From positions 1 to 13,585 of the forward strand of contig DASTMZ010000161.1 of NCBI GenBank assembly GCA_035713725.1: 13,585 nt of DNA. The letters are read 5' to 3'. The notes beneath the pieces are model-generated. The model had not been told where the DNA came from. It ran no database searches and was given only the letters and a program-made list of their open reading frames with translations. This DNA is from DASQPR01 sp035713725. GTDB lineage: Bacteria > Actinomycetota > Actinomycetes > Mycobacteriales > Micromonosporaceae. Positions within the stretch are counted from its first letter, which is position 1, and each line of letters begins with the position of its first letter. Positions 13,548 to 13,585 of this stretch are shown piece after piece. The translations under genes and the position numbers were made by a program.

Positions 13548-13585
13548 GGTCGTTCTCCTTGTCGACGGAGGGTGTGACATCCTGC

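Noticed and set aside
1..13585. CRISPR array, tRNA, rRNA, insertion sequence or prophage genes
   Set aside because: No regularly spaced direct repeats, cloverleaf-like sequence, rRNA motifs, transposase or integrase motifs were seen; the only repeats are the short ones listed.

Overview
This is high-GC DNA with dense, often overlapping genes, and it looks like an actinobacterial chromosome. The supporting evidence is the GC-rich third positions, the GTG and ATG starts, the ATGA/GTGA gene overlaps, and a TIGR03085-type protein of the DinB/mycothiol-dependent maleylpyruvate isomerase fold. The short GCGAGC-rich repeats after two genes may fit as well. I cannot name a genus; a Micromonospora/Actinoplanes-like order is only a guess. 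I see no rRNA, tRNA, CRISPR array, insertion sequence or prophage gene.

Layout. (1) 1-1975, minus strand: a membrane-anchored LolA/RseB-like protein whose stop overlaps the GTG start of a BcrA-type ABC ATPase that runs off the left edge. (2) 1976-2224: a divergent control region with two copies of a 21-bp direct repeat and a small dyad. (3) 2225-4552, plus strand: an OmpR-type response regulator with an unusually long C-terminal tail and its histidine kinase, 3 bp apart, followed by a long imperfect hairpin. (4) 4642-5391, plus strand: a lone RecF/SbcC-like AAA ATPase. It converges on (5) 5423-6058, minus strand, a TIGR03085 DinB-fold protein; a 21-bp tandem duplication lies at the junction. 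(6) 6303-9946, plus strand: a heterodimeric ABC exporter encoded by two ATGA-overlapping half-transporter genes. (7) 10130-11224, plus strand: a membrane-anchored, extracytoplasmic, probably TIM-barrel protein of unknown function, ending at a strong 13-bp hairpin. (8) 13547-11297, minus strand: a drug-export type operon made of DrrA-like ATPase, ABC-2 permease and TetR regulator.

How the genes may work together. The window is rich in envelope and export functions. The two-component system sits back to back with the LolA-like/ABC pair, so it could regulate that pair in response to envelope stress; this is inference. The half-transporter pair has textbook asymmetry: subunit 1 has lost the catalytic Glu and switch His but keeps LSGGQ, while subunit 2 keeps both residues but has a diverged signature. 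One competent and one degenerate ATP site are therefore predicted. Subunit 2 also has His in place of the Q-loop Gln, which is less expected. The DrrA/DrrB-like operon carries its probable repressor as its last gene.

I do not find a convincing wholly new system. The best second-look items are the asymmetric exporter with its Q-loop change, the unknown barrel protein beside it, the response-regulator tail, the 21-bp repeats in the divergent control region, and the related repeats at two gene 3' ends where the stop codon falls on a mismatch between copies.
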